DNA from: Solanum dulcamara
Lineage: Eukaryota; Streptophyta; Magnoliopsida; Solanales; Solanaceae
DNA: 64,000 nt
Direction: 5' to 3'
Assembly: GCF_947179165.1 (NCBI RefSeq)
Contig: NC_077242.1
Location: forward strand, 51,345,097-51,409,096
Shown here: in pieces, positions 11,119 through 22,646 of the stretch
Numbering within the stretch: position 1 is the stretch's first letter
Layout: every line of letters starts with the position of its first letter
The notes under the pieces: generated by a model
What the model was told of the DNA's origin: nothing
Database searches by the model: none
Seen by the model: the letters and a program-made list of their open reading frames with translations, nothing else
Program-made: the position numbers and the translations under genes

Positions 11119-12157
11119 TATTTAGTGGAGTTAATGCTACGCTGGAGGTTTGGAGACATACCTTGGAGTCTAAAGGGTTTAAGCTGAGTAGGACCAAGAC
11201 AGAGTACTTAGAGTGCAAGTTTAGTGAGACACCTCAGGAGGTTGGCGCGGAAGTTAGGCTTGGTGACCAGACCATCCAAAAGAAAAGTAGTTTCAAGTAC
11301 CTTCGGTCTATCATGCAAGGCAACGGAGAGATTGACGATGATGATGTCACACACCGTATTGGGGCAGTGTGGATGAAATAGAGGCTCGCTTCTGGTGTGC
11401 TATGTGACAAGAAGGTGCCACCACAACTTAAGGGCAAGTTCTACAAAGTGGTGGTTAGACCGACTATGTTATATGGGGCGGAGTGTTGTCCAGTTAAGGT
11501 CTCTCACGTTCAAAAGATGAAAGTTGCCGAGATGAAAATATTGAGATGGATGTGTGGGCATACCAGGAGCGACAGGATTAGAAACGAGGCTATTCGGGAC
11601 AAGGTAGGAGTGGCCTCGGTGGAAGACAAGATGCAGGAAATGTGACAGAGATGGTTTGGACATGTGAAGAGGAGAGACACAGATGCCCCAGTGCGGAGGT
11701 GTGAGAGGCTGGCCATGGATGATTTCAGAAGAGGTAGGAGTAGACCGAAGAAATATTGGGGAGAGGTGATTAGACAGGACATGACGCTGTTACAGCTTAT
11801 CGAGGACATGACCTTAGATAGGAGAGTGTGGAGGACCCACATTAGGGCAGAAGGCTAGTACATAGTCTCGTTATTCTTCCTTATTAGTAAGCGCATTAGC
11901 GCACTATAATTTCTTGTGCTCTGATTTTTCTTGTTATCTATTACTTTCTGTACTTTGATTACTCTATATGCGCCGCTCTCGTTATTTGCTTTCCCATATC
12001 GCTTTGAACTTCTTAGCCTTATCAAACCTCTTTTTATGCTTTTTTGAGCCGAGGGTCTTTCGAAAACAGTCATCCTACCTTGGTAGAAGTAAGGTCTGCA
12101 TACACTTTATCCTTTCCAGCCCCCACGTTGTGGGATTTCACTCGGTTATTGTTGTTG
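11119..12157 (+). mobile_element. RTE-type LINE, 5'-truncated
   Basis: This holds the C-terminal part of an RTE reverse transcriptase ORF, then a roughly 300-bp 3' untranslated region, ending in GGTTATTGTTGTTGT. It is inserted in the right arm of the second foldback element. Compared with copy 1 of the foldback, about 22 bp at the target ('aaaaagatatttttgaccca...') are missing at the insertion point, so no clean target duplication is seen. Confidence 0.8.
11124..11858 (+). pseudogene. RTE reverse transcriptase C-terminal part, two in-frame stops
   Basis: One continuous frame carries a TAG at 11379-11381 and a TGA at 11643-11645. It is otherwise unbroken to a final TAG at 11856-11858. Features of the plant RTE RT C-terminus are [39 protein letters not shown], '[16 protein letters not shown]', '[20 protein letters not shown]' and 'WFGHVKRR'. 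The endonuclease and the catalytic RT domain are missing. Only two nonsense changes in about 245 codons suggest a fairly recent loss. Confidence 0.85.
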
Positions 12158-12240
12158 TAAGTAACAATAATGACATTTTTGGATCAAACTATTGAAAATA
12201 AGAATATTTTTAGACCAAACTATTAACTAAAGACATTTTT

Positions 12241-12640
12241 ATTCATTTTGACATTTTAAACTCTTTTCCGTTTAACAAAATTAATTCCCCCTAATCTCCC
12301 CCTTCTCTCTTTCTTTCTTTCTTTCTCACAAAGCTTCAGCATACCCAAACAATTAAGAGCAATAATTTTCATATTTGAATTTTGATTTTCAATCTTTAGA
12401 GTTCATATTTTCTTCTTAAATTTGTTTCTCAAATAACAAAATCAACAAACTATGGTTGGATTCAAATAGAAAAGAGTTTCTCTAAGTCCAAATACATTAA
12501 AGTCTCGGATGTTTGAAATTTGAGACTTTCAAACTAAGCTTTCCACGTAGTGAACAATAATAACTAATTTTTTTTGGGAACTTACGTAAATTTCACTAAT
12601 TTGAGAGTTAATGTTTTTGTAATATTATGGATCTTACCAC
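12241..12640. other. AT-rich intergenic sequence
   Basis: It holds a short CTTT-rich run (about 12300-12330). No gene, RNA or clear element edge is seen. Confidence 0.4.
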
Positions 12641-12990
12641 TATTTTGTACGTTCAGATACATTCAGATACGTCTAGATACATTTATTTTTAAATACATGG
12701 GGGTCAAAATTATGTGTTATTTATTCTAGATATATTGTATTCAAGTGGATTCACATGTATCTGAGATACATAACAAATCTCACCCGCCTCTCTCTCATCT
12801 CGCCCGCTACTCTCGCATGTATCTGAGATTCATGTCAAATACATATAGATACATGTATTTAGTGTGTATCTAGTGGAATTCACATGTATCTGAGATACAT
12901 ACGAATCTTACTCGCCTCTCTCCTTAATCTCGCTCGCCTCTCTTCCTATTTTAGTGTATCTGGTAGCAAAAATACTTGTATCCAAATCTA
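12641..12990. repeat. Degenerate repeat of GTATCTGAGATACAT words and CTCGCCCGCCTCTCTC blocks
   Basis: The palindromic word GTATCTGAGATACAT or a variant occurs several times (about 12763, 12817, 12887). Each is followed by a pyrimidine-rich block of the 'ctcgctcgcctctctcc' type. This alternation of a palindrome and a C/T block is seen in a common Solanaceae MITE-like repeat. The boundaries are uncertain. Confidence 0.5.
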
Positions 12991-13246
12991 TCTTCCTCAA
13001 TATATGATAGAAAATTCTTAATCAGTGATAAGATACCTAATATTTTAAAAATATATAGGTAATAATAGTAAATATGACAGTGTAAGTATGTGTAATTATA
13101 TAGCCTTTTCATTTCCCCGCTTCTAAATCTTGATTTACTGTTAAAATTAGATGATTACTCAAATTTCGTTTTAGCATTGCAAATTTTCACATAAGATAGA
13201 ATTGAATAATGACGAACAATGATGGAATTTTCTAAAATCTTCTCAC

Positions 13247-13459
13247 TGTTAGGACAAAACATAGTGGATGTTCCACTTTCATTAGTGGAACCACTAAATG
13301 GCAAATTGCCATTTCTTTTTTACCTATCATTTGATTTTCTTAGCTATAAATAGTCTTAAAAATCAGAGAATGAATATACACAGATACACTATTCTTCTCA
13401 ACTATCTTTTCTCTTACTCTCTCTTTCTAATTTTTGCTAAGTTAGTTTATTTTATAACA
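13247..13459 (+). repeat. 5' LTR of the copia element
   Basis: It runs TGTTAGGACA...TTATAACA. A TATA-box-like CTATAAATAG lies at 13344-13353, followed by a CT-rich stretch (13390-13430) that fits a transcription start region. It is nearly identical in layout to the 3' LTR. Confidence 0.95.
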
Positions 13460-13474
13460 CGTTATCAACACGAG
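13460..13474 (+). promoter_or_regulatory. Putative primer binding site of the copia element
   Basis: CGTTATCAACACGAG follows the LTR directly. It is not the usual TGGTATCAGAGC (complement of the tRNA-iMet 3' end). Some plant copia elements carry a related TTATCAACACG-type site, which suggests priming by an internal tRNA segment. Confidence 0.5.
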
Positions 13475-13536
13475 ACTCCACCACTTTGAGCTATTTTAAA
13501 AAGGTAATAAAAGGATAAGAATTTTATTTTCTTAAA

Positions 13537-14460
13537 ATGTCTAATATTTCTAAACTTGAATTTATTGCTTGATATATCTGAAAAAGGCCACTCATCGTGG
13601 GCACTAGATATCGAAATACACCTAGAATCGATGGGTCTGACAGACACCATTAAAGATGACAATATGACATCTAGTCAAGACCATGCCAAAGTTATGATAT
13701 ATTTTTCCGCCACCATCTTGACAAGGGGTTAAAATTACAGTACCCCACATTAAAAGACCCCTTAAACTGTGGAAGAATCTAAAAGAAAGATATGATCACC
13801 TGAAGTTGGACATTCTTCCACATGCACGTCATGATTGGCTTAATCTGAAAATTAATGAATTTTAAAAATATAACTGAATATAATTCTGCCTTGTTTAGAA
13901 TTATAGCTCAGTTAAATTTATGCGGAGAAGAAATCACTGAGTAAGACAAACTTGAAAAAATATACTCTACATTTTCACCCGCGAATATGCTCCTGCAGCA
14001 GCAATATCGCAAAAAGGGTTTTAAAAAATATTCTGAATAACTTTCTCACCTTCTTATTGCTGAACTCCATAACGAACTATTAATGAAAAATTATGATAGT
14101 CGGCCCGTTGATTCTTTGCCACTCCCTGAAGTGAATCAGGCAAACTATAACCAATGAGAATTGTCGTGGTTGAAGAAGAAATTATAATTATGATGCTCGG
14201 CTGGCACCGAGAAATGATCAGCAATATAAAAAGAAGAATGAAAAGCAAAATGCTATACCAAAGAAAAATCTAGAAAGTATGTGTCATAGATGTGGAGATA
14301 TGGGGCACTGGTCACGGACCTGCCGATCATCAAAACGTCTGGTTCAGCTATATCAGACATCTTTGAAGAGAACAAAAAATAATCCAGAGACAAACTTTAT
14401 CTCTGAAGATAATATTGAGCCTATGCATCTGGATGTAGCTGATTTCTTCAATTTTTACTA
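13537..14460 (+). pseudogene. copia gag remnant with CCHC zinc knuckle
   Basis: An ATG at 13537 opens a frame (MSNISKLEF) that soon stops. Frames further on still show gag-like segments (ITEYNSALFRIIAQLNLCGE near 13880). A CCHC knuckle at 14279-14320 reads CHRCGDMGHWSRTC and would bind the RNA genome. At least eight stops or frame changes occur before it. Confidence 0.8.
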
Positions 14461-14619
14461 GAAGAAAATATGAATATTGATAATCTAGATAATATTTAAA
14501 TAATTTTCTTTTTATTTTATTTGTACTAAATAATATGTTTGCATTTTTCTAATTCATGTAAATAAATAAAATTTTTATAATGAGCCATGTATTAATTATA
14601 ATATTTACTTTATTTCTTT

Positions 14620-14988
14620 TTGAAAAAAACATATGAATATGTTCAAATTTTGTTTGCATCAATTATCAATCACGAGGATATTTGTGTAATTGATAGTGGA
14701 ACGACTCAAGCCATTTTTAAAGATGAGAAATATTTTTCCTACTTGCTTAGAAGAAAAGAAAATATTACTACAATTTCTGGTAATTCTAAAATTATTGAAG
14801 GTTCCGAAAGAGCTACTATATTTCTGCCTAAGGGGACAAAGATTGTTATAGAAGATACACTATTCTCTTCTAAATCCCCAAGAAACTTGTTAAGTTTTAA
14901 AGATATCCACAAAAATAAATATCATGTCGAGATACTAAATGAAATGAATGTTGAATTCCTTGGTATAACCAAGAGTGTCTCCAGCTAG
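14620..14988 (+). pseudogene. copia aspartic protease remnant
   Basis: An open stretch of 122 codons contains DSGTTQAIF (about 14692), the D-S-G active-site motif of retroviral-type proteases, followed by LFSSKSPRNLLSFKDIHKNK, typical of Ty1-copia. It ends at a stop at 14986. Confidence 0.85.
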
Positions 14989-15063
14989 AAATATATTTTG
15001 AAAAAATTACCAACTTTGTAGTCTGGCCTATATTATGTAAAAATTAGTGCGATTGAAGCACAT

Positions 15064-15960
15064 TTGATCGTAAATCAAAAGTTTACTGATCTAATTATAT
15101 TTGTGCTATGGCATGATCGAATAAATCATCCTGGATCAATAATGATGATACAAATTCTTGGGAATTCAACTGGACATCCGTTAAAGAATCTAAAAATTCT
15201 TACGAATGATGAATTTTTATGTGCTGCTTGTTATCAAGGCAAATTAATTGCCAGACCATCAACCCTGAAGGTTGGCATTGAATCTCCTGGATTTTTAGAG
15301 CGTATACATGGGAGATTTATGTGAACCTATTCATCCACCTAGTGGATTGTTTAGATATTTTATGATCCTAATAGATGTATCATCAAGATGGTCTCATGTG
15401 TGCTTGTTATCATCTTGCAACCTGGTGTTTGCAAAGTTATTAGCAGAAATAATAAGATTAAGGGCGCAATTCCCAAATTATCCAATTAAGGCTATTAGCC
15501 TTGATAATGCTGTAGAATTTACATCCCAAAATTTTGATAATTATTGCTTATCAATTGGGATAAATATTGAACATCCTGTTGCTCATGTTCATACTCAAAA
15601 TGGCCTTGCAGAGTCATTTATTAAGCGTCCACAATTGATAGCAAGACCTCTACTTATGAAAATAAAATTGCCGATTACTATTTGGGGTCATGCTATTTTA
15701 CATGCACCAGCACTTATGTGTCTTAGACCAACAAATTATAATAAATACTCTCCGTCACAATTAATATTTGGTCATGAACTAAATATATCTCATCTACGAA
15801 TTTTTGATTGTGCGGTATACGTTCCTGTAGCACCACCACAACTTACAAAGATAGACCCTTAATGAAGGTTAGACATATATGTTGGGTTTGACTCACCCTT
15901 CATAATTCACTATCTTGAACTATTGACAGAAGACTTATTTACTGCTCGATTTGCAGATTA
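15064..15960 (+). pseudogene. copia integrase remnant
   Basis: 15064-15324 has the gag-pre-integrase/zinc-binding region (LWHDRINHPG... then CAACYQGK). 15308-15862 is the catalytic core: IDVSSRWSHVCLLS holds the first Asp, SLDNAVEFTSQNF the second, and NGLAESFIK the third acidic residue (Glu). A frame change joins the two parts. It would insert the cDNA into the genome. It is interrupted and so presumed inactive. Confidence 0.85.
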
Positions 15961-16479
15961 TCGATTTGATGAAATAACTTTTTCGCAATTAGGGGGAGAG
16001 AAAAAGGAACCCAAAAGAGAAAGATAAATTGCGTGAAAAGTTTCATCACTATCTCATTTTGATTTAGGTACCCGCACATGTGAGCAGGAGGTCCAGAAGA
16101 TCATCCATTTATAGAAAATAAAAAATCAAATGCCAGATGCATTTACTGATTTAAAACGGATAACTAAATCACATATCCCTTTAGTGAATGTGTCTATCCG
16201 AATTGATGTCCCAAAAGGACCATCTACTAGTATCATAACTTCTAAATCCCAAACACGCCTGAAGCATGGTAGACCACTGGGTTCAAAGGATAAAAATCCT
16301 AGAAAGAGAAGTGTGAAATAATAAAGATGATACTACAAAAGAACCTCATGAAAAAGGTCAAGATTTGAGTAATCCTGATATTCTTAAAGAAATAAGTGAA
16401 CCCGAGAGTCAAGTGAATGAAGAACTTTCAATAAGTTCTACTGATGATGAGATAAATTTAGATCGATAAAAAATTATGA

Positions 16480-17566
16480 TAGATAATATTTTTACATATA
16501 ATGTTGCACTTAACCTCATGCAATATAGTGAAATTCTTGAGCCTAAATCTATTGAAGAATGTCGACGTAGATGTGATTGACCAGAATGGCAAAAGACAAT
16601 TCAATCAGAATTTGACTCACTTGCTAAACGTAAGGTTTTTGGACCTACAGTACAAATCCCTTAAGGTGTAAAACCATATGGCTATAAATGGGTTTTTGTG
16701 CGAAAACGAAATGAGAGAAATGAAATTGTAAGGTACAAGGCACGCCTTGTTGCACAAGGATTCTCTCAAAGACTTGGTATTAACTATGAAGAAACATATT
16801 AACCTGTTCTGGATGGAATAACTTTTCGATATCTCATCAGTTTAGGTGTACATAAAATCTTAAAATACATCTAATGGATGTAGTTACAACTTACCTTTAT
16901 GGTTCACTTGATAATAAAATTTACATGAAAATCCTAAAAGAATTAAAATTGCCTGAAGCGTGTACTAAGTCTTGGAAGATGTACTCAATCAAATTGTAAA
17001 GATCATTATATGGTCTGAAACAATCAAGGCGTATGTGGTATAATCACCTTAGTCAGTACTTGATAAATGAAGGTTATATAAATGATGTCATTTGTCCATG
17101 TGTTTTTATTAAGAAAATGGAATTAGAGTTTGTTATACTCGCCATTTATGTTGATGACATAAATCTCATTGGAACCTCTGAAGATGTTCAAAAGGCGATT
17201 GAATATCTAAAGAAAGAATTTGAGATGAAAGACCTTGAAAAGACAAAACTTTGTCTGAGTCTGTAAATTGAATATTTAGCAGATAGGGTCTTTGTCCACC
17301 AATTTGCCTACACTGAGAAAATATTAAAATGATTTTACATAGACAATGCACATCCATTAAGTACTCCAATGGTTTTTCAATCACTTGAAGTGGAAAAAGA
17401 TCCATTTCGACATCCAGAAGAGAATAAAAAACTTCTTGGTCGTGTAGTATCATATCTTAGTGTTATTGGTGCACTTATGTATCTTGCTAACGCAACCAGA
17501 CCTAATATAATATTTTTTGTTAATTTGCTGGTAAGGTACAATTCATCCCCAATGCGAAGACATTGA
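16480..17566 (+). pseudogene. copia reverse transcriptase remnant
   Basis: Segments in order are [74 protein letters not shown] and the catalytic IYVDDINLIG (about 17150). The HLMDVVTTYLYG stretch carries the first catalytic Asp. Stops at about 16662, 16801, 16998 and 17264 break it. Confidence 0.9.
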
Positions 17567-18148
17567 AATGGAATCAAGTATATTTTGCGATACCTAAAGG
17601 GTACCATTGATATGAATTTGTTTTATACTAACAAAGGCTGTGCAAATCTTATTGGTTATACAGATGCAGGTTATTTATTAGATCTACATAAAGCTCGATC
17701 TCAAACAGACTATCTATTTACATATAGAAGAACTGCTATATCATAACGATCTATAAAGTAGTCTATTGTTGCTATTTTTTCAAATTATGCTGAAATAATA
17801 GCAATTCATAAAGCAAGTAGATAATGTGTGTGGTTGAGATCGATGATACAGTTCATCAAAGGAAGATGCAGCCTGAAAAATGATGTCAAAGTATCCACAA
17901 TTATATTCGAAGACAATGCCGCGTGCATAGCTCAATTGAAAGGTGGCTTCATAAAAGAAGACAGAACGAAATATATTTCACCAAAATTATTCTTCACACA
18001 TGATCTCCAGAAGAATGGTAATATTGATGTACAACAAGTTCGTTCGAGTGATAATCTTGTAGATTTATTTACAAAGGCATTACCAATATCAACTTTTGAG
18101 AAGCTAATGTATAAGATTAGAATGCATCGTCTCCAAAATATCAAATGA
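17567..18148 (+). pseudogene. copia RNase H remnant
   Basis: Segments: YTDAGYLLD, FEDNAACIAQLKGG and HDLQKNGNIDVQQVRSSDN, with the ending DLFTKALPISTFEKL (about 18064). The order and wording are typical of the Ty1-copia RNase H C-terminus. Several stops lie near 17744-17823; the last 106 codons are open. Confidence 0.85.
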
Positions 18149-18418
18149 AATTTTAATTAGGAGAGTAAAATATGCGCTGTACTCTTTTTTCCTTAACTAA
18201 GGTTTTGTCCCACTGGATTTTCCTGGTAAGGTTTTTAATGAGGCAACACTCAAGGTGTATTATCAGATGTGTGTACTCTTTTTTCTTTCATTAGGTTTTT
18301 TCCCACTGAGTTTTTCTTAATAAAGTTTTAACAAGGAACAACATCTATGGGTGTTCAGGATAACTATGTATATTGTTTCTTCTAAATTTTTTAATGAGGC
18401 ACATTACAAGTGGACATC

Positions 18419-18428
18419 TAAGGGGGAG
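18419..18428 (+). promoter_or_regulatory. Polypurine tract of the copia element
   Basis: TAAGGGGGAG directly precedes the 3' LTR and would prime plus-strand DNA synthesis. Confidence 0.85.
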
Positions 18429-18639
18429 TGTTCGGACAAAACATAGTGGATGTTCCACTTTCATTAATGGAACCGACTAAATGACAAATTTTCATTTTTC
18501 TCTTACCTATCAGCTGATTTCCTTGACTATAAATAGCCTTGGAAATCAGAGAATGAATATACATAGATACACTGATCTCTTAACTCTTTTTTCTCTTACT
18601 CTCTTTCTAATTTTTCCTAAATTAGTTTATTTTATAACA
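18429..18639 (+). repeat. 3' LTR of the copia element
   Basis: It runs TGTTCGGACA...TTATAACA, 211 bp, with the TATA-like CTATAAATAG kept near 18527. It is followed by the CTCAC target duplication. Confidence 0.95.
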
Positions 18640-18716
18640 CTCACACTTTTTTTGGTCTAAAAATGATTTTTGCATTCTAATGGTGGCATGAGTAGTGATT
18701 ATTGTTGTTTTTGGTG

Positions 18717-19413
18717 GGGATAATGCATAAGTACCCCTAAACTATAATCAAAATTGACACACCTTAACTTAACTAGAATCCTATTATTCCCTCCCCCGAA
18801 CTCATTTTTTCGCATTTTTGTGCACATTTTGTATTGACGTAACACTTTCTACCAAATAAGTTGATTTTATTTGTACACACGTGTCTTCCACGTTAGTAAA
18901 TATATTTTTATTTTATTTTTTTAAAATAATTAAATTATTTTAAATTTATTTAAAGTTTTTAGTTCTTTTTAAATATTTTGCTTTTCTTTATCTTGTATTT
19001 AAATTAAATTAATACACATAATATTTTTTTAAAAAAACTTCCTTGTATTTTTCCCCCTTCATTCATTGTCTTTTATCTTTTATTTTTCTATTGACTTTAT
19101 TTACTCTTTTTATTTTCTTTGCCTTTCCTTTTGATTTTCTTTCAAATATAATTTCAAATGCCTTGTATTTAAAATAAGGTAATTTTGAATGGATATCAAA
19201 ATAAGTGAAGAAAATCAAATAAGACACAAAAATTAAAACGTTAAAATTAAAGGACACTTTTTAATTATTTTTTTAAAAAACACATATTTTGTATTTTTTA
19301 AAAAATAATTAAAAGTGAAAAGATAAGAAATTAATGAAAGAAAAAAAGATAAAAAGTTTAAAGTGAGGAAGAAATTGAAATAAATATTTTAAATAGAAAG
19401 AAATGAAAATAAT

Positions 19414-19472
<59 letters not shown>

Positions 19473-19714
19473 AAGTTTTAATATCAATAACTATGCATAA
19501 TAACTAATTATATAATTATCAATTAAAAAATAACATATGTCCAATTTTTTCACTTATCACTTGCATTCAAGAGAGTGCCATGTCAACTTTTAGGGTGTAT
19601 TTATTTCATTATAAAATAGTTTAAGGGTGGGAGGGAGGTAATATGACCCAGTGAAGTTAAGGTGTGTCAATGAGATTTCTGTCATAATTCAGGAGGGAAC
19701 TTATGCATTATCCC
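18717..19714. mobile_element. Non-autonomous Mutator-like TIR element (998 bp)
   Basis: The ends are GGGATAATGCATAAGT (left) and the inverted ACTTATGCATTATCCC-like right end. Inverted similarity extends for roughly 95 bp and includes 'gacacaccttaactt' in both arms. The 9-bp flanks TTTTTGGTG (18708-18716) and TTTTTGGTA (19715-19723) differ at one base, matching the 9-bp target duplication of Mutator-like elements. The AT-rich interior has no coding capacity and includes an AT microsatellite. Confidence 0.8.
19413..19472. repeat. AT microsatellite with GTATGT interruptions
   Basis: (AT)n-GTATGT-(AT)n-GTATGT: two similar halves of about 28 bp, suggesting duplication of one half by slippage. Confidence 0.9.
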
Positions 19715-19723
19715 TTTTTGGTA

Positions 19724-20479
19724 GTGGTCTAGTAGTAGTGGAATGACTATATACTGTGTATGTGCAATGTATGTCATGTATATCCATATTGTTCCTAGAG
19801 TCAAATCTCAAACATGTGACACTACTCAAATACCGTTCAAAATAGTCTTTTTTCCTAAATGATATAGAAGCCTTTTTGTGTTAGTATTCTTAAGATTTTT
19901 TCCCTATAAATAAATCTTTGTATAAAAGAAGAGGCACCTCATTTTTTGCACTTATAATGCACAGTTCTACAAATTGAGTTCTGAGAAAGATCTTAATTTT
20001 CTTACTCTAGTTCTTGCATGTTAAAATTTAGATTTCTCATTTTTTGCCAAGTTTATAAATTTCATAAATATACAATGAAGTAATTTTTTTGCACTAAATA
20101 TAGCCAAGTTTTCATTTATATAAAAGATAGCTCAAATTAGCGATATATGTACATGCAATAAAAATTATTTTTCAACAAAATGGTCATATGTATGTATAAT
20201 ATCGATATGTATATATAATGTATCGATATTGTATAAATAGTGTATACTCGTGTATAGATGATGTATAACTATATATCAGAGACGTATATATATCTATATA
20301 CATTGTTGATACAATAAAGTATACATTGTAGATCAATTTTATTTCAATTCCAACCAACTTAAATCTCCTCTAAACAATTCCAAAATTTAGATATGAGCTC
20401 TTCTCAATGTTTCAAGTCTTTTGATTTATTGTTCACTCAAAACGATTCACGTTTGTAGCACATCGATTTTTAAAGTCCA
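19724..20479. other. AT-rich intergenic sequence
   Basis: It contains 20170-20330, rich in short GTATA/TATCGATA words. No gene or element edge is recognised. Confidence 0.4.
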
Positions 20480-20482
20480 ATT

Positions 20483-20645
20483 TTGAACATAAAAGAAGAA
20501 GAAAAAGGAGGAGGAGGAGAAGGAAGAAAACAACGAAGAAATAAGGAAAAAGAAGAAGGAAGGAAGAAGAAGAAGAAAGAAAAGAAGAAACCATTAACGG
20601 CGGGAAGAAGAAGACCAAAGAAGGCGAAGAAGAATGCGAGAATTG
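20483..20645. repeat. Polypurine tract, GAA/GGA-rich
   Basis: About 160 bp are almost pure purine on the plus strand (GAAGAAGAAAAAGGAGGAGG-type). Reading frames through it translate to Lys/Glu/Arg or Ser/Phe runs and have no protein features. It is treated as simple sequence. Confidence 0.8.
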
Positions 20646-20765
20646 CACTTCGCTTGCAATTGAAAAGCACCGAATGATCATATTTGATAAAAATGATAAT
20701 TAGGTTATTTTGAGTGTTGCTGTACCGTACATTTACGATACTTTTAATGTTTTAAAACTTAAGAA

Positions 20766-22316
20766 TGTGCATGTCTTTTAAGCATTTGTTAGCATATTTG
20801 ATGTTGGTTGTGCTTATTTTGCGGGAAACTAAGTCAGAGATTTGGTTGAGGAATCACAACACTGAAGGAAAGTATTTTTGGTATTTATGGTCTGATCCTA
20901 CGACTCATCGTTACTTATGCAGGTCGTACGTGTCAATCATCAAAAGGTAGAAGAGAAAAATAAATGTTGAACTGAAGACTACGAGTAAAGGGAATGAATC
21001 ATTCTCAAATTTACGGGGTTATGAAAAGAAGTCATCAAAGCAGCAGTGAAAGAATGAAGGCAAAGTGAAAAAAACAAGTAAGTTCTACGTATCGTCTAAA
21101 TTTCTACGAGTCTTAGAATTCACTCATAGCTAGAAGTTACAAGTAATGAAGAAAGGATAGTGTCTACGACCCCATTTGACCCCATTTGACGAGTCGTCCT
21201 CAAAGTTACGAGCCGTAGAGAATGGTCATGAAGAAGAAGAATTCCTCAGTGCAATGTGAAAGATTACGAGCTGGGTCTACGACTCGTCTGAATTGTTATG
21301 ACCCATAGAAATGAGCCGTAGACCCAAACCGACTTTTAGTTTCCTATGGTTTCCAAATCCATACTTATTTAAGAATGTTTGTCTATAAAAACACTTCTTA
21401 GGTTCAGATTACTTTATTCACATTTTTGGGTTTTAGAATATGGCTTAAACTACTTTTGAGGTTTTATTCTTGAATTCGGATTTTTGTTATCGATATTTTA
21501 TGTTTGGATTTTATTGAAGATTTTTGGATTTTCATAATTCTCATTTTAAGTTTATGATTTATTTTAACCCAAATATTATTGATTGTGAACACGTAGTTTT
21601 GAGTAGCTAATTTCACACTAGGGTTGTGGAAACCATGAAGAATTAACTACCTAGAACTTAATAAAAAGTAATTCTTGAATAGTGTGCATGTATGTATTAT
21701 TTTTTCCTTCATTTTGATTGCTTTTAACGGTGGCCAATGTTAGAATTCGGCTTATCGTTACTTGCTAGATTAAGGAGGTAACAGATGGGAAAAGATTTGG
21801 AGCTAATCATCCTCATCAAATTAGCTTGAATGGATCAAAGGATAGCTAAATTTGGGATCATTGGTAAGGGTTAGTAAAGTATACACTTGTTGACAGATCA
21901 AGTTGCATAGTGAAATTCACTTATTTGCCAGATTAAAGACTTAGGTGAAATTAACTTACCAATTCTACATGCAATACACTAGAAAAGAATTACTAATAGT
22001 AAAGGTCTACTTAGTTAAGGGTTCGTGGGGAACACATAAAATTCGAGTTTCACTTTTTATTAATTTAAACCACATTAAACGTACTTTCGTTCGTGGACGT
22101 TTGCTATTTGATTTATTGATTAGTTTTATAAAAAATTCCCCCTTTGTTTTCTCTTTTTACGGGAATAACTTGATTACTAAAGCAAATAATAAATGATTGA
22201 TCTAAAGTCTAAACCATATTCCTCGTGGGATCAACCCTAACCTTCGTTAAGTTATATATTTGATTAACAATTGTTTTATACATCCCTAGGGAGGTGTAAT
22301 TTGAGCATATCAGGTA
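20766..22316 (+). mobile_element. Lone LTR-like block of Athila/Tat type
   Basis: The right part resembles the 3' end of Athila/Tat LTRs: a 'cctcgtgggatcaaccc' string, then a TTAAGTTATATATTTG-type stretch, then CCCTAGGGAGGTGTAATTTG and a final GAGCATATCA at 22316. The Athila 5' LTR at 47500-48901 ends in a comparable order. The left edge is set loosely at a TGTGCATG. No primer site or coding region follows, so it may be a solo LTR. No target duplication was found. Confidence 0.45.
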
Positions 22317-22646
22317 AGAATTTATGATTGAAGGGAAGTTTTCTTAGTTACCATGTAAATATATTTAGTTCATCTGCTCTTATTGTTTTGGACTTAAACA
22401 AAAAAAGAAGGCTTGATCGAACCTAATTCATTTTTGTTTAACCCTATTAGATGATCTCTCATTTTATGAAATTTTAAAATCCTAACTTATGAATAATGAG
22501 GTCAAAATACTCGAATTGATGGGAAAATTAATTAAGGGTGAAAAAAATTTCACAGCTAAAGAAAAGTGGCACGCGTCTTAATTATTAAGTAGAGATGACA
22601 ATTTAAAGATTAGTATTACTGACTAATTTAAAAATTCCAAATTTTA
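22317..22646. other. Intergenic sequence without recognisable feature
   Basis: AT-rich; nothing recognised. Confidence 0.4.

Larger units (their letters stand above)
10712..12240. mobile_element. Foldback element copy 2, left arm truncated, split by a LINE
   Basis: 10712-11118 repeats the inner left arm, the centre and the inner right arm of copy 1 in the same order. The missing outer part of the right arm ('aagtaacaataatgacattt...') reappears at 12158 after the RTE LINE. The outer left arm is absent, so copy 2 begins directly at the end of copy 1. Confidence 0.6.
13247..18639 (+). mobile_element. Complete but inactivated Ty1-copia retrotransposon
   Basis: Two short LTRs (213 and 211 bp) start TGTT(A/C)GGACAAAAC and end ATAACA. 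The element is flanked by a perfect 5-bp target duplication CTCAC (13242-13246 and 18640-18644). Domain order gag, protease, integrase, RT, RNase H is that of Ty1-copia. Many stops and small frame changes interrupt all parts. It is 5393 bp long and lies alone, not nested in a larger element. Confidence 0.95.

Noticed and set aside
20433..20681. Small ORFs on both strands through the purine tract
   Set aside because: They translate to Lys/Glu/Arg or Ser/Phe runs caused by base composition.
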